This document shows, piece after piece, positions 10,263 through 21,325 of a DNA stretch of 64,000 nucleotides (positions within the stretch are counted from its first letter, which is position 1; every line of letters begins with the position of its first letter). Made by a program: the position numbers and the translations under genes. The DNA comes from CAVTJX01 sp963735175 (GTDB lineage: Bacteria; Electryoneota; RPQS01), in assembly GCA_963735175.1 (NCBI GenBank), contig CAVTJX010000019.1, forward strand, positions 110,419 through 174,418, read 5' to 3'. The notes under the pieces were generated by a model. It saw only the letters and a list, made by a program, of their open reading frames with translations. It was not told the DNA's origin and did not search any database.

Positions 10263-11396
10263 TCAGAATTTGGTTTCCAGATCGAACTGCAACCGGTTGT
10301 AATCCAGCTTCGCGCCATCCGGGTCAATCACGTCCATGAGGAAGTTGCCGCCCAGCCGCGTGTTTTTAGCGACCGTGAAGAACGGCGAGAACTTGTGGCC
10401 GTTGACGTTGGTGCCGCCACCGCGCGTGTCGGAGTCGTTGAAGGCGCCCACGACGGCGTCCGCCTGGATGTCGCGGTAATTGTAGCCGAAATCCCAGTCG
10501 ACGGGCAGCTTTTTGAATTTTAGTGCCAGCCCGGCGTAAAAGCCGGTCTCGTTCCGAGTCCGCGTCGAGGTTGGTGACGAAGTCGCCGATCAGCGCGCCT
10601 TCCCATTTCGGCTGCGCGTAGGTCTGAGTTGCCCGCTGACGTCCAGCAGGTCGTAATCGAGGGCGTAGACGCCGCCGGGGGCGGTGTTGCCGAAAGCGCC
10701 GTTTAGTACCGGCGCATTTTTCAGATTGGTGAAGTCGTAATAGCCCGCCGCCACCTGTCCGCCTACAATCGTGCCGCCGCTATAGCGCAGGCCGCCCTGC
10801 GCGCCCAGCAATCCCTGGTCCGGCCCGCTGGACCGTTCCTGCAGCCAGTAGCCTCCGGCGCGCCCCAGAAGTTCCCAGTTGCCGCCAAACTTTTTCGAGA
10901 GTGCGGAGATCGCCAGGCCTTCGAGATTCAGATCGCCGTCCCACAACATGTCCGTGCCTTCATATGGCACGCCAAAACGGCCCGCGCGGAAAGCCAATCC
11001 GGTCAGCGGATGATAGTCCGCATAGGCGCGATCGACCCAGAACGGTTTGGCGCCGACGCACCTGTCAGATCCTGATTCGTGGAAACCGGATCGCCGTACC
11101 GTGCCGGCGGCGGTACTCGTCGCGAGGCGGGTGACGATGTCCATGTCGGGATTAGCCTGATAGGTAATACCCAGGCGCAGCCGGAGGCGGTGGCGGTTAC
11201 GGTCGGGAATAGCCGACATTCTCGCCGGAAGGTGGCATCCACGCGCTGCGTGGCGATGAGTTCGTGCCGATAGCGAAAATCTGCGCTCAACTTGATCTTT
11301 TCCAGCCACGCCGGAAGCGTGCCGTCCGCCGCCTGGGCTAACATGGCAGGCCGAGGAAATCAGTAAGGTTCCGAAACGCCATCGCGAAATGCGCAT
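10263..11396 (-). CDS. Putative outer-membrane porin, frame broken several times
   Basis: Pieces of one beta-barrel protein appear in different frames. The N-terminus is MRISRWRFGTLLISSA followed by a mature start such as LPAWLEKIKLSADFRYRHEL. The longest piece contains FWVDRAYADYHPLTGLAFRA, the KFGGNWELLGRAGGYWLQ strand pair and GGQVAAGYYDFTNLKN. The C-terminus is LDYNRLQFDLETKF with a terminal Phe, as outer-membrane barrels have. The alternating pattern and length (about 375 residues) fit the 'putative porin' family. At least four indels are needed, so it is either a badly sequenced gene or a decaying one. It lies directly upstream of pstS on the same strand, suggesting it admits phosphate or phosphorylated compounds (inference). 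Confidence 0.6.
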
Positions 11397-11573
11397 CGTG
11401 GTTTCCTTAAAAAGTGATCGGGAAACGACCGGATTCTTAAATTCAGCCCAATTTAAGACCGCGATATTTAGAATTCATTGAACGGCGTAGAAAAATTCGG
11501 CTACACTTCCGCGACCGGCCGGAAGGCGTGATGCGAACGGGGCGTTGGATATGACGAACTTGTTACGGCGCGA

Positions 11574-12563
11574 CTACCGGTTGACATAGCTCATACCCTT
11601 TTCGTGGTAACGCTGGCCGGCGGCGACACCGGCGGGAGCGGCGCGGTCGAGGCGTTCGCGAGTCCGCACGCGCGAGCGTCACGGCTTCCGCGCCGAGATT
11701 TTCTTCGAGATATTTACGTCGCTTGGTGCCGGGAATCGTCACGATGTCATCGCCCTGCGCCAGCACCCAGGCAATCGCCAGTTGTCCCGGCGTGCAGCCT
11801 TTTTCGGCGGCGATGAGCTTTGATTTCTTCCAGCCAGCGTTTGTTCTGTGTAAGATTCTCGCCTTGAAAACGCGGGAAGTTTTTGCGGTTGTCGGCGTCA
11901 CCGAGCGTTTCCGGCGCGTCAATTTTGCCCGTTAAAAAACCGCGCCCTAATGGACTGTATGACACAAACCCGATCCCCAGTTCGCGGCAGGCGGGCAGGA
12001 TCTCCGGTTCGACGCCGCGCTCCCACAGCGAATACTCGGTCTGCAACGCGGTGATGGTCGCCACTTTCGCCGCGCGGCGCAACGTTGTATTAGCAGTTTC
12101 CAGAGAGTCCAAGGTAGCGCACCTTGCCCTGTTCGATCAGTCGGCTCATGGCGCCCACGGTGTCTTCGATGGGCGTGTTCGGATCGACGCGGTGCAGGTA
12201 ATAAAGGTCGATGACCTCCAGCCCCAGCCGCGCGAGGCTTGCTTCGCACGCGGACTGCACGTAATCCGGCTTGCCGTTGACTCCCAGCCATTCGCCCTGC
12301 GGCCCGCGCACGTAGCCGAATTTCGTCGCCAGCACTACCTTGTCGCGCCAATCCCTGATGGCGCGACCCACAAGCTTCTCGTTGTGTCCGGTGCCGTACA
12401 TGTCAGAAGTATCCAGAAAATTCACGCCGAGTTCAAGCGCGCGGTGAATGGTGGCGATGGATTCATCGTCATTCTGCGGTCCATAAAACTCCGACATCCC
12501 CATGCAGCCGAGCCCCTGCTCGCTGACCAGCGGACCATTCGTTCCCAATCTGCACAAACGCAT
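11574..12563 (-). CDS. Aldo/keto reductase (three indels)
   Basis: This is a predicted NADPH-dependent carbonyl reductase with a TIM-barrel fold. The N-terminal part contains GVNFLDTSDMYGTGHNEKLV, with the catalytic Asp and Tyr, and VVLATKFGYV with the catalytic Lys. LDLYYLHRVDP-like sequence (VIDLYYLHRVDP) follows. The middle (ALQTEYSLWER, SYSPLGRGFLTGKI) and the C-terminal part (LAIAWVLAQG, TIPGTKRRKYLEENLGA) are in other frames. Three one-base corrections (near 12097, 11825 and 11665) yield about 330 residues ending ...RYHEKGMSYVNR. The start follows a good AGAGGAG site. The substrate is unknown. The breaks look like sequence errors because all parts stay well conserved. Confidence 0.85.
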
Positions 12564-13112
12564 AGAAAAGAGCTCCTCTATCAAATACCACACAGCATCG
12601 CGGAGAGGCAGAATACCTCACGCGCCTCACCAAGGGTGCAATTTAAACTCGATGAACTCCCCTAATATACACAGGAAAACCATTCCCCGCACAGGTTCTT
12701 CCGGGGTCTGATCGGTTCAAACGGATGGTCTCTGATCCTCCGCGCTTCTCCTGGCGTTTATGCCTCTTCTGCGCATTCCGCCAGCCTTTCGACCGGAACG
12801 ACCGTTTGAGCCATTTCTACTAAGTTCATGATAGTAAGATATTGTAGATATGCGAATCTATTATGAATCAGATATGTATTCTATGCCCGTGCTCTCGTAA
12901 ATACTTATATATTAATCAATAAACAAGACGGCGTGACTCGGGTTGAATTTCTGACGCTTGCGGAAACATGCGCTTAAGCTGTCGCGTGAAAGAGGAAACT
13001 TGATATTTGTTATCTAATTTGGTTGTGCGGCCGCCGAAATTCGAAGCTCTGACCAAAGCCCCATCACACATATCCCCGTTTGTAACGCTCGCTCATTCAC
13101 CCACTGGATTGC
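12564..13112. other. Divergent intergenic region between the reductase and aceE
   Basis: I see no credible gene here. The stretch from about 12820 to 12930 is strongly AT-rich with several TATNAT-like hexamers. It may hold divergent promoters for the reductase and the pyruvate dehydrogenase operon. No riboswitch or tRNA was recognised. Confidence 0.4.
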
Positions 13113-15864
13113 ATGAACACGATATCATCGAATAGAAATATTTCCGCCGTCGTGACCGCAAAGGGACGCGACAATAGCCACGCTCCCGGATCCGGCAACG
13201 AACCGCAGACGGAAATGGGTAACATCGAACTGCGGGACTGGCTGGAATCATATGATTACGTCGTGCAGACGCACGGCCCGGAATGGGCGGCGGAACTGCT
13301 GCACATCTTGCGCCAGCGGGCGCAGACGCAGGACGTTCCCGTCATGCTCTCGCTGAATACGCCCTTCATCAACACTATTCCGGTTGACAAGCAGCCGCCG
13401 TTTCCCGGTGACCGCGAAATTGAACGGCGCATCAAGAGCCTCGTGCGCTGGAACGCGCTGGCGATGGTGGTCCGCGCCAACCGCCGTGACGGCGCCATCG
13501 GCGGGCACATTGCTACTTACGCCTCGGCAGCGACGCTCTATGAAGTCGGTTTCAATCACTTCTTCCATGGCAAGGACGATCCCTCGGGCGGCGACCAGAT
13601 CTATTTCCAGGGCCACGCGTCGCCCGGCATTTATGCGCGCGCTTATCTCGAGGGCCGTCTGACCGAGCGCGACCTCGAAAACTTCCGGCAGGAACTGGCT
13701 CCCGGCGGCGGGCTCTCCAGTTATCCGCATCCGCGACTCATGCCCGACTTCTGGGAATTTCCCACGGTCTCGATGGGCCTCGGGCCGCTGATGTCGATCT
13801 ATCAAGCGCGCTTCAACCGCTACCTCGAGGATCGCGGCATCCGCCCCAATCGCGGCGCGAAGGTCTGGACCTTTGTGGGTGACGGCGAAAGCGACGAACC
13901 GGAAACTCTGGGTTCGATCAGTCTTGCTGGCCGTGAAAAGCTCGACAATTTGATCTGGGTCGTCAACTGCAATCTGCAACGCCTCGACGGCCCCGTACGC
14001 GGCAACGGCCATATCATTCAGGAACTCGAAGCCGTTTTCCGCGGCGCGGGTTGGAATGTGATTAAGGTTATCTGGGGCGAAGATTGGGATCCGCTGCTGG
14101 CCCGCGACCCGCACGGGCTGTTAGTGAAGCGCATGGGCGAAGTCTTCGACGGTGACTACCAGAAGTATTCCGTGGAATCGGGCGCATACACCCGTGACCA
14201 CTTTTTCGGCAAGTATCCCGAGCTGCAAGAACTCGCGAAAGACTTGTCAGACGAGCAGATTCATCGCATGCGGCGCGGCGGTCATGACCCGTTGAAGGTC
14301 TATGCGGCCTATCAGGCGGCGGTCAACCACGTCGGCCAGCCGACGGTGATCCTTGCCAAGACTATCAAGGGTTATGGCCTCGGCGAAGCAGGCGAGGGCC
14401 GCAACATCACACACCAGCAGAAAAAGCTTTCCGCCGAGGCCGTGCAGGAATTCGCAGCGCGTTTCGGCATGGATGTGCCGCGTGAAATGGCGGAGGAAAT
14501 TCCCTACTCAAGCCGCCGGAAGACAGCCCCGAGATGCAGTATCTACGCGAAGCCCGCGCGCGCACTCGGCGGAGCCGTGCCGCGCCGCCTGCACGTCAGC
14601 GGCGACGTGACCATTCCCACCGCAGCCGATTTAGTGGCAGAATTCGTAAAAGGCACCGAAGGCCGCGAAGTTTCGACGACGATGGTGTTCGTGCGCATCC
14701 TCGCCAAACTGTTGCGCGATCCGGAACTTGGCAAGCTGATCGTGCCCATCGTCCCCGACGAAGCGCGCACCTTCGGCATGGAAGCGCTTTTCCGCCAGAT
14801 TGGCATCTACTTTTACGTCGGGCAACTCTACGATCCCGTCGACCGCGAGAATCTGCTTTATTACAAGGAAGCGACCAACGGCCAGATCCTTGAGGAAGGC
14901 ATCACCGAAGCCGGTGCAACGTGCAGTTTCATCGCGGCGGGTACGGCTCGCTTCCAGCTATGGCGTCTCCATGATTCCGTTTTACGTATTCTACTCGATG
15001 TTCGGTCCGCAGCGCGTGGGTGATCTGTTGTGGGCGGCGGGCGACATCGGCGCGCGCGGCTTTCTGATCGGCGGCACGGCGGGCCGCACGACCCTTGCGG
15101 GCGAGGGCTTGCAGCATCAGGATGGCCACAGCCATTTACTGGTCTACCCCGTGCCCAGCATCGTCGCCTACGACCCGGCCTATGCTTATGAACTTGCCGT
15201 GATCATCCGCGATGGATTACGCCGCATGTTCGTCGACAATGAATCCGTCTTCTTTTACATTACGGTGATGAACGAAAACTACGTGCAGCCGCCCATGCCC
15301 GCCGGGGTGGAGGAGGGCATTCTGCGCGGTCTCTACCGCTTCCGCGCGCCACTGAACGACGCTGCCGCCGCGCGCGTACACTTGCTGGGTAGTGGCACGA
15401 TATTAAATGAGGTCGTCAAGGCGCAGGAACTGCTGCACGAACAGTACGGCATTGCCGCGGATGTTTACAGTGTCACCAGTTACAAGAATCTGCACACCGA
15501 CGCCCTCGATTGCGAGCGCTGGAATCTGTTGCACCCCGGTGAAGCGCTGCGCATTCCGTATGTGGCGCAGGTCTTCCGCGACCACCCCGCGCCGTTTGTG
15601 GCGGCCAGCGATTACGTCAAGGCGCTGCCGGAGTCGATTTCAAAGTGGCTGCCTGCGTCGTTGCATTCGCTCGGCACCGACGGCTTTGGCCGTTCGGAGG
15701 GGCGGGCGCGGCTGCGCGATTACTTTGAAGTCGACGCACGCCACGTGGCCTACGCCGCGCTCTACCAACTGTTCCGCGCGGGCGAACTGCCGGTGGAAAC
15801 GCTGCGCCAGGCCGCCGAAGATCTTGGCATCCAGCCGGATCGTATGAACCCGGCGCATGTTTAG
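13113..15864 (+). CDS. aceE: Pyruvate dehydrogenase E1, homodimeric type (three indels)
   Basis: AceE decarboxylates pyruvate with thiamine diphosphate and acetylates the E2 lipoyl arm. The thiamine-diphosphate motif begins GDGESDEPETLG (residue about 255) and ends near WVVNCNLQRLDGPVRGN. Other family landmarks are GHIATYASAATLYEVGFNHF and GYGLGEAGEGRNITHQQKK. Two compensating indels (a missing T near 14508, an extra A near 14566) scramble about 20 residues that would otherwise read KPPEDSPEMQYLREARARLGG. An extra C near 14957 shifts the frame again before YGVSMIPFYVFYSMFG. The corrected protein is about 917 residues, normal for AceE. aceF follows 59 bases later. Confidence 0.93.
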
Positions 15865-15923
15865 TCTGTGTAGGGGCGGGGCAGAGCCCCGCCCGTGCTG
15901 ACCACATACCATTGGAGAAACCT

Positions 15924-17214
15924 ATGCGTGTTGAATTCAAAATTCCGGATTTAGGCGAGAGTATCGATAGCGGCGACGTCGTGAAATTGCTCGTCAATGT
16001 CGGTGATGAGGTGAAACTCGAGCAGCCCCTGATGGAACTGGAAACAGGCAAGGCCGTCGTCGAGGTTCCCAGCGACACCGCAGGCCGCGTGGCCGAAATT
16101 CTCGTGGCCGAGGGCGATCACGTCTTCGGTCGGGCAGGCGGTCATCGCGCTTGAAACCGATGGCCAGGCCGGTCTTGCAGACGCGACACCTGCTCCCGAA
16201 GCCGTGGGTAGTTCGAACGGTTCTGCAAACGCCAGTGTGGCCGCGCCACCGCCAGCCGCGGGCACTACAACAACAGGTTCCGAAAACACCGCCGTGGCCG
16301 TGCCACACGCGCCACCGCCGAATGTGAAGCGGATTGCGCGGGAGTTGGGGGTGGATTTGGCCAAGGTGAAGGGTTCGGGCGCGGAAGGGTACATCAGTGA
16401 GGACGACGTGCGTCTGGCCGCGCGCAAGCAGGCCGCGCCGCCCCCCACAGCCATGCCGGTTTTCACCTCCGCGCTGCACGGGACGCCGGCACTGCCGGAC
16501 TTTGCGCGATTCGGCGCTGTCGAACGCAAGCCGATGACCAGCGTGCGGCTCGCCACGGCGCAGCACATGTCGCTGGCGTGGACGACGATTCCCGCCGTTA
16601 CCCAGTACGACCGCGCCGACATCACCGAATTGAATATCCTCCGCAAGCGTTATGGCGCAAGCGTGGAAGCCGCCGGCGGCAAGCTCACGGTGACGGCGGT
16701 GCTGGTGAAAGTCGTGGCTTCGGCGCTGCGTCAGTTCCCGCACTTTAATGCCAGTGTCGACATGGCCGCGCGCGAGATCATTCAAAAAGACTATGTCAAC
16801 GTCGGCGTGGCCGTCAATTCCGAGCGCGGCCTGCTCGTCCCCGTGATCCGCGAGGCCGACCGCAAGAATATTATGGAACTGTCAGTGGAACTGGCGCACG
16901 CTACGGAGAAAGCGCACAAACGCGAGCTGAAGCCCGCCGACCTGGAAGGCGGCACATTCAGCTTGACCAATCTCGGCACGATCGGCGGCACGCATTTTAC
17001 GCCGATTGTCAACTGGCCGGAGGTTGCGATCCTGGGCATCAGCCGTGCGAATACCGATCCCATCTGGCGAAACGGGACCTTTGAGCCGCGCCTCATTCTG
17101 CCACTTTCGCTCTCTTACGATCATCGTGTCATTGACGGCGCGGATGGCGCGCGCTTCCTCCGCTGGATCTGCGAAGCGCTCGAACAGCCCTTCTTCCTCG
17201 CGCTTGAAGGCTGA
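15924..17214 (+). CDS. aceF: Dihydrolipoyllysine-residue acetyltransferase, E2 of pyruvate dehydrogenase (one indel)
   Basis: This E2 moves acetyl groups from the lipoyl arm to CoA. It has one lipoyl domain with the lysine in ELETGKAVVEVP (K43). A frame break follows near 16127, where one surplus T turns VSVGQAVIALETDGQ into nonsense. After a Pro/Ala linker come the E1/E3-binding domain (VKRIARELGVDLAKVKGSG, SEDDVRLAA) and the catalytic domain with LSYDHRVIDGADG. The ATG at 15924 is preferred over an in-frame TTG at 15912 because GGAG lies just upstream of it. The corrected length is about 430 residues. Its partner is the adjacent AceE, and the E3 is presumably the LpdA at 4.5 kb. Confidence 0.93.
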
Positions 17215-17258
17215 ATATGAGGACTGTGGCGCAAGCACAGGTCAGGCGCTGAATAACA

Positions 17259-17286
17259 AAAGGCTCAGGACAAATCCTGGGCCTTT
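17259..17286 (+). terminator. Terminator after aceF
   Basis: A 12-bp stem AAAGGCTCAGGA/TCCTGGGCCTTT (one G-T wobble) has a CAAA loop and is followed by a short T run. The opposite strand also ends in T-rich sequence, so it may serve the convergent GNAT gene as well. Confidence 0.75.
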
Positions 17287-17331
17287 TGCGTCGCGTGTCT
17301 GCCAGACACTGTAGTGGACAAGCCGTCGCCG

Positions 17332-18187
17332 CTACAATTCCAGCAGCATCTCGTACTGATCGACGAACCGCTCAAAGCCGAGCGCGTTCAGAAATTCGAT
17401 CATGGTATTCGATTCGGAATCGACGTTGACCAGCGATATGCGTGGAGCTTCGGTGCGCTGTATCAAGTTCGCGAGCACACTGGTTGCAACGCCTTGCCGC
17501 CGGTGATCGCCGCGCACCGCGAGCTGCGGCACGTCGCCGGTTTTGGGATCGATGACGCCGTACCCCACGATCTCGCCGGACTGGCGCACGACCGCGTAAC
17601 GGAAGTCGGTGGGCACGGTCTGCACGGAATCCACTGAATTCTGCCACGAGGGTTGGAAATTGCCCAGCATCGCCAGGCGTTCCCATTCCGCCGCGCTGAA
17701 GCCATCCGGGGTTTCCACGGGCCACACAGCTCGGAGCTGAAGCTGGTCCCTGGCCGCCTTGAAAGCAGGCAAAACTCCGCGTGATCTCAAATCCCTTCTT
17801 CCGGTAAAGCTGGAACGCCGGCGTGTTGAATTGCAGGACTTCCAGCAGGTACTGCGCAATTTGTTTGGCTCGTAGCATGACTAATAGCGATTCAAACAGG
17901 CGACTCGTAATACCCTGCTTGCGATACTTGGGAATCACGGCGGTGCCCGCGTCATACGCCGTCAGCACGCCATTCCAGTCGCGCACTCCGTTCAGAGTGA
18001 ACGCGATGGGTTCGCCGTTCACGAAAGCGCCCATGGAGAACTCGGGGACGTAGCCCCGCCGCGCCAGCATCCGCTCCAGTTTCCACAGCGGCATGTCCAC
18101 CGCGACCTGATAGTCCGAAAAAGCCCGGACCCAGGCTCCATGCAGGGCCGTGAAGGGGGTGGTTTCCAGTGACTGATAGTCGATCAT
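17332..18187 (-). CDS. Tandem GNAT-family acetyltransferase (one indel)
   Basis: Two GNAT folds appear in one protein of about 284 residues. In the first half, AGTAVIPKYRKQGITSRLF is the acetyl-CoA pyrophosphate loop, followed by VLQFNTPAFQLYRKKGFEI. In the second half, DVPQLAVRGDHRRQGVATSV is the equivalent loop, followed by DSESNTMIEFLNALGFERF. The join lies near 17770, where an extra C separates ITRSFACF from KAARDQLQLRAVW. The start ATG lies 25 bases downstream of the POT transporter gene end on the same strand, so the two probably form an operon. The acyl acceptor is unknown. Confidence 0.8.
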
Positions 18188-18212
18188 GATTCCCAATCCG
18201 GCGCGAAGGGCA

Positions 18213-19539
18213 TTAGTGCTGTGACGCGACGTGTTCTTCCCGCTCGACTTCGGCGATCGTGCCGTGCAGGCGGCGCAGCAAGCAGCATCAGTACGGCGAA
18301 GGCTGCCAGCGAGGCCACCACCAGGAACAGGAAGAACGAGCTGTGTGGCCATGCGGTCCCAGAAACTGCCCAGCAGATCCCGCGAGGTAACTGCCCAGCG
18401 CGGTGAAGGCGAACCACGTGCCCATCAGCATCCCCTGCATCCGCGGCGGCGCGAGCTTGGAAACCAGCGATAGCCCCATCGGCGAGAGCAGCAGTTCCGC
18501 AATCGTGATGACCGCGTAGGTGCTGACCAGCCAGCCCACGCCCACGCGGCCCGTGTTCGCCGCCGGACAGGCCCGCGCCCATCATGATCAGATACGCGCC
18601 CGCCGTCAGCAGCATGCCCAGCGCGATCTTCGTCGCCGTCGCCGGTTCCTTGCCGCGGCGGCGCAGCCACGTCCACAGCCCCACCAGCAGCGGCGTGAAC
18701 AGCAGAATGAAAGTCGGATTCACCGACTGGAAGATTTCCGGCGAAATGCTGGTGTTCGTGGCGTCGCGCGCCCAGAACGTCAGCGTGAAGCCGTTCTGCT
18801 CGAAGGCCATCCAGAAAATCACCACCACGCCGAAGATCAAGCAGCAGCGCAGTGATCCGGTCCTTCTCCTGCTTCTTCGTCAGTGTCACTCCGGGGTCGT
18901 TGCGTGCCGCGCGCGATCGGCGGCGCTGATTTCGCCCTCGGCCACCACGCTGCGGAAGAAGATGAACACGCCCAGCGCGATCACCATGCCGATTCCCGCC
19001 GCGCCGAACGCATAATGCCAGCCGAAATTGTTGCGCAGGTACGAGGCCACAAGCGGCGAAAACAGCGCGCCGAGGTTGATGCCCATGTAAAAAATATTGT
19101 AGGCGTCGTCGCGCTTCTCGGGCCGGTCACGATAGAGATTGCCGAGAATCGTCGAAATGTTCGGCTTGAACAATCCGTTGCCGATGATCAGCAGCGACAG
19201 GCCAAGGAAAAATGTCGGCAGCGGCGCAAACGCCAGCGACAGGTGACCGAAGCCCATGGCGATGCCGCCGATAATAATGGCTTTGCGGAAACCCAAAAAG
19301 CGGTCCGCCAGCCAGCCGCCGATCAGCGGCGTGAAATATACGAGCCCGATGTAGCCGCCGTATATCTGCCCCACCAGCGCCGTCGAAAAGCCGAGGCTTT
19401 CGTCCATGTACAGCGCGAGGATCGAGAGCATACAGTAAAAGCTGAAGCGCTCCCACATCTCCGTGAAGAACAGCACGGCGAGGCCGGGGTGGTGCCGGTG
19501 CCGCGTGGGGGCCGCCACCGGTGCGTGTGTCATGGTCAT
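18213..19539 (-). CDS. POT-family proton-dependent oligopeptide transporter (several indels)
   Basis: This is an inner-membrane proton/peptide symporter with about 12-14 predicted spans. The first 210 residues carry both PTR2 signatures, FTEMWERFSFYCMLSILALY and GGYIGLVYFTPLIGGWLADR, then GNGLFKPNISTILGNLY. Later membrane segments are readable only by changing frame: IFGVVVIFWMAFEQNGFTL, VSTYAVITIAELLLSPMGLS, GTWFAFTALGSYLAG and SFFLFLVVASLAAFAVLMLL. At least five one-base corrections between 18260 and 18920 are needed, and the tail then reads LHGTIAEVEREEHVASQH. Given the conservation of every piece this is probably an intact gene in a poorly sequenced stretch. Di- or tripeptide import would fit the protease-rich island downstream. 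Confidence 0.82.
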
Positions 19540-19695
19540 AACGGTAGGTCTCAAGAATGGGGGAATTTGGAGTGCCGAGGCTGGAAAGCCGATGGTCGGC
19601 AGGCCGGTGCGCCGGTGCGGTTCAGCCGTGCATACCTCTTAACATACTGCACTTCGGGCAGGAAGTCAAGTCCTCCGGGCATCCCCAGTGCAAAA

Positions 19696-19739
19696 AAGAG
19701 CCGGATCCGGATCGTCAAGACGAACCGCATCCGGCTCTT
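19696..19739 (-). terminator. Terminator of the V4R-like operon
   Basis: An 11-bp stem AAGAGCCGGAT/ATCCGGCTCTT encloses a 22-nt loop. On the minus strand it runs directly into TTTTTT. It lies 20 bases past the last gene of the four-gene operon. Confidence 0.75.
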
Positions 19740-19759
19740 CATTCGGCTGTTGGAACGAA

Positions 19760-20353
19760 TCAGCCGCGCGTCACGACGAACTCGCCGTAATCGTCGCCGC
19801 ACTCGATCCCCTTCACCTGCTCACACTGGAAGGTGTTGACGCCATTGGGATAGGGTTTCCCATAGGCGAGGTCCATGAAGGCCGCGCAGACGCCGCGGAT
19901 CATGTAGGCCGACTTCATGGGACTCGCGCCGCGCTTCACGACGTCGGCTTCGTAGTAGTCGTAAGCGCGGACCACCATCTTTTCGCCGGGGACCAATTCC
20001 ACGATCTCGGACTTGGCCCAGCCCCAGGCCGTAAAGACGGCAAACGCGCCGTGCAGAACGTCTTCCGGAGCCTTCTCGATCATCGGTCCCACGACCGCGT
20101 TCCACTCTTCACTGGTGATGATGCCGTAGCCGGTATGGTAACCGCACTCGTGAGCCGCGTTCACCAGCAGATACTGCGCCGCCTGGGCCAGCGAAGGTTC
20201 GACGTTATTGATAAGGAGTTCGCCGAAATTGTTCCACAAACTGGCCGGTAATTGGTTCACCAGCACGCCGAACGCCGGGATCAGGCCGGACTCATTGCCC
20301 TGCACTTTGATCTGCGACATCGTATCGATGATCTGTCGTCGATTAATCGCCAT
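19760..20353 (-). CDS. V4R-like domain protein (197 aa), last gene of a four-gene operon
   Basis: I do not recognise a named protein. The C-terminal half resembles the V4R (4-vinyl reductase) small-molecule-binding domain. A membrane-free alpha/beta region with GYGIITSEEW and FTAWGWAKSEIVEL is followed by the typical end: a GVCAAFMDLAYG helix, then CEQVKGIECGDDYGEFVV, where V4R proteins have E-x-C-x-x-x-G-D-x-x-C-x-F. The ATG is chosen because AGGAGA lies 7 bases upstream. It sits 13 bases after the related 178-aa gene, so the two look like divergent paralogues that might form a heterodimer (inference). The V4R assignment is by eye. Confidence 0.6.
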   Translation of the reverse strand: MAINRRQIIDTMSQIKVQGNESGLIPAFGVLVNQLPASLWNNFGELLINNVEPSLAQAAQYLLVNAAHECGYHTGYGIITSEEWNAVVGPMIEKAPEDVLHGAFAVFTAWGWAKSEIVELVPGEKMVVRAYDYYEADVVKRGASPMKSAYMIRGVCAAFMDLAYGKPYPNGVNTFQCEQVKGIECGDDYGEFVVTRG

Positions 20354-20366
20354 CGCTTTTCTCCTG

Positions 20367-20903
20367 TTAAGCCCGGACCGCCGAAAACCGCGAGCTGTCC
20401 GCACCGGATACGATACTCTGAATTTCGCGGACGCTGTAGCTGCCCGCCGGCTGATTGAAAACCGCCGCCATCGCCGCCGCAATGAAGCCCTGACCGATGA
20501 AGTTCACCGGCGCTTCACGCTTTCCCCACTTGCGGATCCAGCCTTCGTCCACGTGCGAACGATCCATGCACACGGTACTGGAGATCTCGCCGACATTTTC
20601 AAACGTGAGGGTTCCCAGTCCGATGAGCCGGAAATAGTCGCCGATCAGGCTCAGCCGGTCTTCGAGATTCCCGATGGTATTCGTCTTGAAATACTCCTCA
20701 AACACCGGCGGGAATGCCAGTTCCGCGGCCCGTCGCAGCAACTGTTTCCCGTCCACCATCTCCGCGTCATCCGCCAATTGCGAATAGAGGCTGGAGAAAT
20801 GGTGGCAGTGCAGAACGGATGTCGTCCCGTTCAGGTGATGCCGGCAACTCTGAGGATCGAAATCGTGCTCAATAATCCATTCGGTTTGTCTTTCCGTCGC
20901 CAT
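20367..20903 (-). CDS. V4R-like domain protein (178 aa), third gene of the operon
   Basis: The layout is similar to the downstream 197-aa protein: an N-terminal part containing SVLHCHHFSSLYSQLADD and a central LIGLGTLTFENVGEI strand region. The C-terminal part is V4R-like, with APVNFIGQGFIAAAMAAVFN followed by YSVREIQSIVSGADSSRFSA. The final Cys positions of classical V4R are replaced by Ser (GADSSRF), so metal binding there is doubtful. The start has an AAGAGGA site. The gene follows the small unknown gene by 13 bases. The function is unknown; V4R domains elsewhere sense aromatic or hydrocarbon ligands or take part in tetrapyrrole metabolism. Confidence 0.6.
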   Translation of the reverse strand: MATERQTEWIIEHDFDPQSCRHHLNGTTSVLHCHHFSSLYSQLADDAEMVDGKQLLRRAAELAFPPVFEEYFKTNTIGNLEDRLSLIGDYFRLIGLGTLTFENVGEISSTVCMDRSHVDEGWIRKWGKREAPVNFIGQGFIAAAMAAVFNQPAGSYSVREIQSIVSGADSSRFSAVRA

Positions 20904-20916
20904 TGCTCAAATCCTC

Positions 20917-21325
20917 TTAAAGTTTGGGAATCTCAGCGCCGCAGATTTCCTTTGCCGCCGCAAAAAACTTGCCCAGATTTTCCGGTGTATCCGGGGCTTC
21001 CTTGGCCTTGTTGATGGCCATGTTCGTCTTCATCGCCAGCCGCATTTGCGCCTGCAGGCCGCCCTTCGCACCGACGATTTCGTAATACTTCGCGAGCTTC
21101 TAAGCCATTTGCCGGTCCTTCCTCGATCAATCGTTGTAGTTCACTCCACAAAACACTTTCCCTCGTTGCTGCCGCTGTGATGCGAAATGTCCGATTACCA
21201 ATGATTCCCTGGATGACGTGAAACCGTCCATCCACCCGAAAATATGGCCGGGGAAAGTTGGGATAATACGACAACTTCCCGGTTTGAGCCAGGCGCTGCA
21301 TGAGCCCGACGCTGAGCGGGCTCAT
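20917..21325 (-). CDS. Unrecognised small protein of about 135 aa (probable indel)
   Basis: The start ATG overlaps the stop of the upstream aminotransferase as ATGA. The first 74 residues contain LSYYPNFPRPYFRVDGRFHV and TRESVLWSELQRLIEEGPA. If one G near 21100 is surplus, the frame continues as KLAKYYEIVGAKGGLQAQMR and ends EICGAEIPKL, a helical tail that looks more protein-like than the uncorrected Gly/Arg-rich continuation. The alternative is a separate 63-codon gene starting at 21108 behind a GAGGAAGG site, but that would have an amber stop at its third codon (ATG GCT TAG). I favour one gene with an indel. No family was recognised. Confidence 0.5.
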
